From assembly GCA_030248295.1 (NCBI GenBank), contig JASANH010001438.1, positions 372,001-436,000 of the forward strand: 64,000 nt of DNA. Direction: 5' to 3'. Numbering within the stretch: the stretch's first letter is position 1; each line of letters opens with the position of its first letter. Both the position numbers and the translations under genes were made by a program. The DNA comes from Mesodorylaimus sp. YZB2_4. Lineage: Eukaryota; Nematoda; Enoplea; Dorylaimida; Dorylaimidae. Positions 55,508 through 64,000 of the stretch are shown in pieces. The notes under the pieces are model-generated. The model made no database searches and had not been told where the DNA came from. It was given only the letters and a program-made list of their open reading frames with translations.

Positions 55508-57439
55508 CTACTTGCATGTGAAGACTTGCACTTTAGACGTACACGTTTTGCACTTGACATCGCAACACCAGACGAATTTGCAATGACAACGTTCGGTGAT
55601 TTCTTCTTCTCTCATATTAAAGCCGCGTCCACAACATAGGAGATCGCATCCGTCGCCTCGTAACGACGTCTTATTACATTGGCGTCCAGTTGTCCCATAA
55701 ACGCCTCGATCCGCGTCTCGATCGCAATAATTTGGTGACTTTGTCAAAAAAACCAATTCGCCAGGTCGAACAGCTATTTTACGTTCCGATTTCTCTTTTC
55801 GACGCAATCGCTTACGAGCTCGTTTGGCCACGTGTACACTATTGTGATCGTAGGCCGATTTCAAAAACTCACCAACTTCACTAAATTTAGGCATCGATTG
55901 CCAACAGGTCTTGAATTCACACGAACCGCTGACTCCGTGACATCGGCATTGCCTCTTCATGTGTTCCGAAACTGCCTGAAAGAAAATGATACGCAAATAA
56001 ATGAGAATTTTGGGAATGACAGCCCATCACCAAACCATACAACTCGTTGACATGCCCACTATCGATATGGCCTACCTTACGTCCAACCTCGTAGTTATGT
56101 AAATTGACCAAATGGCGAACTAATTTGTTTTTTTGATGTTCAATTCGTTCGTGACGATCCAAAAAGTCTTGGCCAAACTTGAATCCATAGCGCACATTAT
56201 CCGAGCAGCCACCCCAGTGCCATTTTTCATTGTTTCTGTCCCGAACAGCTTCTCCGTGTTTCGTCATGTCGCAGCTGCAATCAGTCAGGTTGCCTTGACT
56301 GCAGGCTCGAGTGACGGCGTGAGTCAGGCCAGCACTGGTGATCGCGTTCAGAAAGGATGCTTCTCGGTTGTCTGAAAAAAGCATGAGAAAGAACTGATCT
56401 ATTGTGAGGCATGCTAGGGACAAAGCCTACTGCAGAGAACTGGGACGTTTCAGGGGGTCCAACTCACAACCACTTCGAATACATTCTAGCCATGTAACTG
56501 TGGCATCACAAGACCAACCCCAATCAGGCCTCATATTTTGTATTAGTTGTGTGCCGATTCTAATTCTGAGCTTTTTCCAAGCTCAGATCTCATCTGTCCC
56601 TTCGTTAGAATCTAGCAAAAACTCAGATGCAACGCCGTCGGCGATGCTGGCAAATTCCAGACCTTTCGAAAGCACTCTTGACATTTCCTAGCAAGCGACA
56701 AGAATAATAACAAATTAGCTGGCACACTTGAAGTATTTTTAAAAACACTTTGAAGCACAAGACAAAAACGCCCTAGGCTCGCGCGAAGATTATTAGGTAT
56801 GCCTAAACTGGAAACACAATCTCCGCCCACCCACCAATCACTCGCTCACACTTACTAGCTCTGAGTACACTTTCGAACAAGTCATATTCGGTATCGTTGG
56901 CTGTACGCATGGCTGTGCAATTCCACCTTTCGAATTTGAACTGCCATTGGCACTCGAGAATGGCTTCGCGAGCTCCCATACCAATGCTGGCCAAGACGAA
57001 TGGAAATTGGGCGCATAAACGGCGTTGCTGTTCGTTCAAGAATACGAGTGTATCGCAATACTGTTGGGGAAAAGAGAGACTACGAGTCACCATATGATTA
57101 CTGGGGTAGTAAAAAGGAGAATTGGTCGGATTATGAATGGCCAGGTACCTGAAAAGCGATAACCTTTGATTAGCATTGGAAAAATCACAGCTTATTAGAT
57201 GCAGCTTACAGCCAATTAGAGGCGACCAAGGGTGGCCGAACGAGAAGTATCCAAATGAACAGATAGCACGTGGAGGTGAATATGGACGTTCGGAGTCGGA
57301 TGACTGGTCCAGTCGATGTGGATTCGTCATTTTGGACCAAAGGCTCGGAGAGCCGAGAGAAATTTCTTCGCCGACTCTTCCGGAGCCGCTGTCGGCGATT
57401 AGTTGTGCGAATGTTGATCGAACGAGATACGGACAGCAT
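55508..57439 (-). CDS. Wnt family secreted ligand, Wnt16-like
   Basis: Four minus-strand exons: 57210-57439, 56856-57148, 56076-56371, 55508-55975, giving 428 residues. Wnts are lipid-modified secreted morphogens acting through Frizzled. Marks: ECQWQF...RWNC (the usual ECQxQF...RWNC), NAITSAGLTHAVTRACS, WGGCSDN, NLHNYEVGRK, and the acylated Ser289 in CRCHGVSGSCEFKTCW. The C-terminal Cys-rich domain includes SPNYCDRD, GRQCNKTS, GDGCDLLCCGRG, ERCHCKFVWCC and the final VFTCK. The linker with KRLRRKEKSERKI before the KSPNYC motif resembles Wnt16 more than Wnt4 or Wnt5. The hydrophobic signal (STCYLFIWILLV) begins only after about 50 basic residues, so the first ATG may be in error or a downstream or upstream exon may supply the true start. 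Family certain, subfamily by eye. Confidence 0.9.
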
Positions 57440-57795
57440 AGTTTGGCAAAATAGTGTTAATAAATAGGATAAGCGGCCCTTGACTAATTTGCGCGCGATG
57501 GCGCCAACCAAAGAGCTCGTTTCATCAACAAGAAATTGAGACGTGCACTCCTTGAGCCTCCTCTCGAGGCTCGATATATTTGTTTCGACGGAACGGAAAA
57601 GTCTAGTCGTGGACGACGAGCAGTCGGATACGGTCGAATGAGTTATGAGGATACTGGCGAGCGCACACGCGCCACCCTTGATCTATGTTCCAGACTTTGG
57701 AAATGTTGAGGAGGATAGGAAAATGTTTCCAAGTCTGTTGCGAGCCCCTCGTCCAAGGGGGTTACTGTAGGAGTGCTATTGCCTGCTCCTCCTTC
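57440..57795. other. Upstream region of the Wnt gene
   Basis: The frame stays open upstream of the Wnt ATG to about 57511 without another ATG. No other coding sequence seen. Confidence 0.4.
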
Positions 57796-58593
57796 TCAAC
57801 CACCGCCACGCAAAACTGACTTTAGAAGGTGCTCTCGGTTGTATTCTTTTCTTCGAAGCAAGAATTTTTGTTGGGCGTAAGCAGGTGGTGTCTTAGCGTC
57901 AATGTTTTCGGGCGGGGGTGCGAGGGCGGTGGAAGTCGTCCAATCATTTTCAACGGCTTCGAGAGATTGGATTGGTGCCGTATTCATCGAGTTGAATGAT
58001 GGGGCCGTTTCGAACGATTCGGCTCGTAAATGCTGCCATATCGGCGTCCGGAGGGCCGTGGTACGAACTCGGACGCCCAACATTTGTTTGGTTATCGGAC
58101 GTGGTTGTAAATTGGACGCGGAGGTATTGGAAGCAGTAAAAGGACCAATTAAAGCGAATTTATGAGTCTCAATTCTCGTCGGCATGATTTCTTTTCTTTG
58201 CTATTCTTATTTCCTAGCCCCATCGGCCAACGGTGTCTCGCAAGGACGTCAATAAAGAAGCCGCCCAAATCGTGTTGTTGTTTTAGACGAGCATAATTTG
58301 TTCGTCCGGTCAACGAGGTAAAGTGGGACGCGTTCGCACGCACTCGCACCAGCATTGTCGCTCGTCCAATTCGTTCTCGTTTGCATTTTAATCGAAACCC
58401 GAGACCACACCTGAGTTCGATATGTACGAGGTGCCGGTCCGACCAACCGGCCCGCCACCTCCCCGTCGGCCGTCTTTTGATGCCGAGGCTGGGGTGAAAG
58501 TTTGAATGCGCTCTGAGCCTGGCCTCCTTGGAGAGGAGAAGAACATATCGGCAGGCACGGATTCTTTACTTGTTCCGAAAAAGCCATTATCAT
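57796..58593 (-). CDS. Unclear gene, two protein-like stretches, structure unresolved
   Basis: The minus-strand frame 57796-58185 opens with ATG and reads 129 codons with a plausible composition: ordered N-terminal part (THKFALIGPFTA, KQMLGVRVRTTALRTPIWQHL), Ser/Pro-rich middle and basic end (KFLLRRKEYNREHLLKS). Upstream another protein-like stretch starts at ATG 58593 and runs to a possible donor (CAG then GTGTGG) near 58412. A third frame between them (about 58200-58355) also looks coding (KQQHDLGGFFIDVL). I could not find splice sites joining all three in phase, so this may be one gene with unclear introns, or two genes, or a frame error. No family recognised. Confidence 0.4.
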
Positions 58594-59810
58594 AAATTTC
58601 GTCGTTTCGATGACTCTGCTTACTCCGTCGAGGCCTGGCTCCAAACTTTCATCCTCCTATTCTTATATCGACTAAACACTTTTCTGGCTTCGAAACTAAT
58701 CCGTACACCCTACGAAAACCCATTTCGCACTTTGCCATGACGTAATGTTCAGGGTCTAGGGGTTGCCAGCGTGACACATCAATCCATGTTTGGCCTTTTG
58801 TTTTAAGCGCGTCAGTCTAATAGCTCGAACGTCATTCGATGACCCGTTGTTTGGTGCAATAGAAAGTAGTAGGCAGTCATAACCATAAAAGGTAGCCCTG
58901 AACCTATTATCACCCTAGCATCTTGACTACGATATCTGTTTATAGCGCGCATAGGAAACAAGATACCAACATCAAGGCAAGGCCGTCAGCATGTGGATCT
59001 TGTGACTTTTTTGCACAGGTTCAATGGACACGATTTCGCATGTGTTGTGGCGTCGATGAACCACAAGGAGTGATAAGACGCTCTTATTTGCACTACTTTA
59101 ATCCCAATTAAACCGGTCCTTATATAGGGATAGAGAAGATAAAGAGGCGGGTGAGCATTGGTGAACTAAGCGAGCATTCCTGGTTGATTGAGCCGGCGTA
59201 GGAAGCGGGGAGCTAATTGAATAATGCAGTAGCAGTGAGTTATGACGGGGGAGGCTACGTAAGCAGGGAAATACAGTCAGAGAAAGGCGTGGGAACTGTT
59301 CAATGACCTTTCGCGTATAAGACGCGACATGTATAAAGGTACAAGGTTGTTTCAAATAAGATCGGGCTTACATAATTTGTTAAATCCCCTATAAGAGGGG
59401 CTCTTACTGTCACGATCTCCTTTCTATCCCGATATTTCATAAAATCCGAAATCTGAATTCAAATGTCAATTTTTAATCAGAAATCAAAGAGTCGCAAATT
59501 GTCTCATTAACAGTTTTGACAACACACACAGCATATATCCTTCAAGTTTCGTCTCAACCCCACAAACCCCACTTTCAAACCGCTGGCTAGCCAACGAGGG
59601 CAAATGGGATTCAAAATATGACAAGACTTCGTAGAACTACATATGATTCATACATACCATATGACCCCAGACACTTGGGCACTCTTACTTCAAAGACTTA
59701 TTTTTCAACCATGCTCTGGCACATACTGTAATCGAGCGTACCGAAATGGGCGCCGCACGAAGTCTTTGTCCCCACTCCACCCGCAAGACACACTTATTTA
59801 GCAGAATTTC
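58594..59810. other. Intergenic DNA before the p38 gene end
   Basis: No gene supported on either strand. Confidence 0.5.
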
Positions 59811-61999
<2,189 letters not shown>

Positions 62000-64000
62000 T
62001 GATGGCTGCTGTGTGTCTGACCGTGAGCCGATTGTGAGCAGGTTTCAAAATTACGGCCTAAATTACGCAGCACGCGCGAAGTAAGAATGATTCAATGAGC
62101 ACACGTATGTCCATACGCTGGCAGATAGTAATAAGTGCGCCATTGAGGCCATTTTGCGCGCTTCTGATGTTCAAGCGAAGTGCGACACGGGGTGCATGAG
62201 TGAGCGAGCAGAAAAATAGTTGGCCCAGTTTGGCTTAGTTTTGATACTTTGAATAAGAATACCAGTCGTTTTGTGTCAGTTGACGTCAGTCTATAGATAG
62301 CTAAGCATGTGGTATGTTGTTGACAGAGTTTGTAACTGGTTCTTTTAATCAAGTACGCAAACTTCATCGAATTGGATGGCACGACTGGACTGTGTATATC
62401 AGGATTTCGACAAATGTGCAACCATGGCATCATCACGAATCATGGTTAGACAAACTGTAAGTTATGCGTACATGCCCGCGCTAATCAAGCACGTTTAACA
62501 CTCGGACTTATACGTTTTCAAGGATACAGGTGCTTGGAAGCTGAAATACACGTAGCTGTAGCACGCGGCATAATGAAGGTGCAGCAGCAGCCGAGGGGAT
62601 GCCCCGACACTGTGAGTCAGCCAGTTTTCTTTCCAATGTGAGTATGTACATACATACATTGTATGGTATATGGGCGGGAACAGTGTATATGACAAGATCG
62701 ATAGCGGATATAGTGGTGCCTGGACCATATTGTACAGTTTTATTCGGAGTCACAGTGACCCTGTGAAAAGTATCCAAACCACCTTCATCTTTGGGATTGG
62801 AAGACTGTCTGTCGCAACTGCTTCGATGACAGCTGCTCTGGGCGTACAATACATTATATGGTATATGAGCGCGAACACCGTGTATGACAAGACGCTGTTC
62901 CCGCCAATCTCTTGCTACTGAAATGTGCGATGGACAGATAAGATAATTTTAGGTATTTTCTGCTGTACGCAGCCAACATCTCTGACAGTCTCTGATTTGC
63001 AATGTCCTTTGTCATTCGTTTTGTCCTTTGTTCTTGCAGTTGTGACATGCCACTGCCATGGGAATGGAAGAGAGATATTGTAAGGAGGATGTAAGATCTA
63101 GTTTAGGTGCCATGATAATGTCATCTGTGTGTGGTGCACTTATGCTATCTTTGCCTGTTAGGCCTAAGTCAACATCGGGTACAGGTCATGCTGATTGGTT
63201 CCATTGTCTTCCTGTTTTGTGAATTGCACTGATAACCTCCAGTTGGTATCCTAGTTAGTCTCATCAGTGTGTCCGTACGGTGCGGTCGTAGTAAACCAAT
63301 ATCAACATCTGAATTGTTGTGACTTACGTCTTACAAAACTGGGGCGTATTGATCTGAGAAGGCGATATACTCGTACAGGGCACTCTCTGGCGTCGGTCAA
63401 CTTTTTGTCATGTGTCATAAATATAAATGGGTAAAAATTTTTGTCTTTTCACCCCTGTTTTTCTTGCTTTTCGGCTTGTTGGCTACAAGCTAAATGACGC
63501 TAGATTTTTTTCTAGCGGGTTAGAAGATACACAAAATGAAAAACCTGACACACTTTGTCGGAATGGACCCTTTGAAATCAAAAGGAATGGCCACCATAGC
63601 AATACGATTCGTAAAAGTCAGCTTGACCAGAAGACGCATCTTGGATTTGATGTTATGTGCTCCAGATACCACGCACGCCACTGTGGTCAGCGCGATCAGG
63701 AAGCGAGATTGATTTGAGATTTTTAAACCAGCTAAAATTCCTCAAGGTGCCGCAAGCAAACGACGAGATGCGACGACCCGATCGAAGTGCTTTTTGCTTC
63801 GCAATTCGCTCGCCGCAAATACTGCACCACTGACGCTGAGCAGTGGTTCACAATCATTTGGTTGGGCGCGGTAGAACATGCTTGAGTACACCCATGCACA
63901 GTAGTGTACAGTACACACAACTGGCATGCCAAGGACAGCGCTATGTATTACTTCAGGACCTTGAACTTAACCCCCCCCCCCCCGTGATAAATGTAATATA
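62000..64000. other. Upstream region of p38 and right edge
   Basis: No convincing gene. A 96-codon frame at 63427-63717 starts with ATG but has no motif. A direct repeat pair lies at 62656-62700 and 62851-62894. A run of 13 C lies at 63971-63983. Confidence 0.4.

Noticed and set aside
63427-63717. A 96-codon frame at the right edge as a secreted protein
   Set aside because: The N terminus is only weakly hydrophobic, no cleavage site or motif is visible, and no neighbouring exon or promoter supports it.

Overview
The window is nuclear DNA from an invertebrate animal. Most genes are split by short introns (about 45-60 bp, plus some of several hundred bp) with GT-AG borders, and they encode animal-only families such as Wnt, p38 MAPK, Na+/K+-ATPase alpha and an extended Tudor protein. 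I joined exons by following reading phase. Eleven genes rebuild into full-length frames with no internal stop, and two more are single-exon. Degenerate TTAGGC-type repeats near 41.1-41.9 kb, an intronless DUF229-type protein and an intronless GT14-type glycosyltransferase point to an ecdysozoan, most likely a nematode. A Wnt16-like Wnt would be unusual for Caenorhabditis-type nematodes, so an early-branching nematode or another ecdysozoan such as a tardigrade stays open.

Layout, left to right: DUF229-type membrane protein (99-2069, +); a decayed Tc1-like transposon (2370-4027); a long interspersed repeat (about 4190-5080); CCCH/Tudor gene copy A (5789-7363, -); a doubtful small gene (8490-8822, -); a small predicted N-myristoylated protein (9452-10164, -); a foldback repeat (11.9-12.3 kb); a GT14 glycosyltransferase (12642-13847, +); a nucleostemin/GNL3L-type GTPase (13938-17410, -); repeat-rich DNA; imidazolonepropionase (20300-23189, +); AMPK gamma (26233-30021, +); CCCH/Tudor gene copy B (30428-31980, +); Na+/K+-ATPase alpha (34187-39048, +); an REXO4-type exonuclease (39781-41300, -); about 6 kb without a clear gene; a small single-pass membrane protein (47218-47643, -); a MYND/SET protein (48719-50340, +); a PP1-like phosphatase (52524-53699, +); a Wnt (55508-57439, -); an unclear gene (57796-58593, -); and p38 MAPK (59811-61999, -).

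The genes do not form a pathway or operon. They are ordinary metabolic, signalling and ion-transport genes interspersed with repeats. The most unusual structure is the pair of CCCH/Tudor genes. They lie in opposite orientation about 23 kb apart, and both have intact frames. Exons 2-6 and all six introns are nearly identical, including three introns with no difference by eye, while the 5' end and the last exon have diverged. This is what gene conversion between inverted copies would leave.

Other points worth following are two tRNA-derived SINE-like families, a perfect hairpin abutting a SINE and a splice acceptor, a p38 kinase with SGY instead of TGY, and an Asp at the cardiac-glycoside-sensitive Gln111 position of the sodium pump. 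All calls were made by eye. No database search was run.
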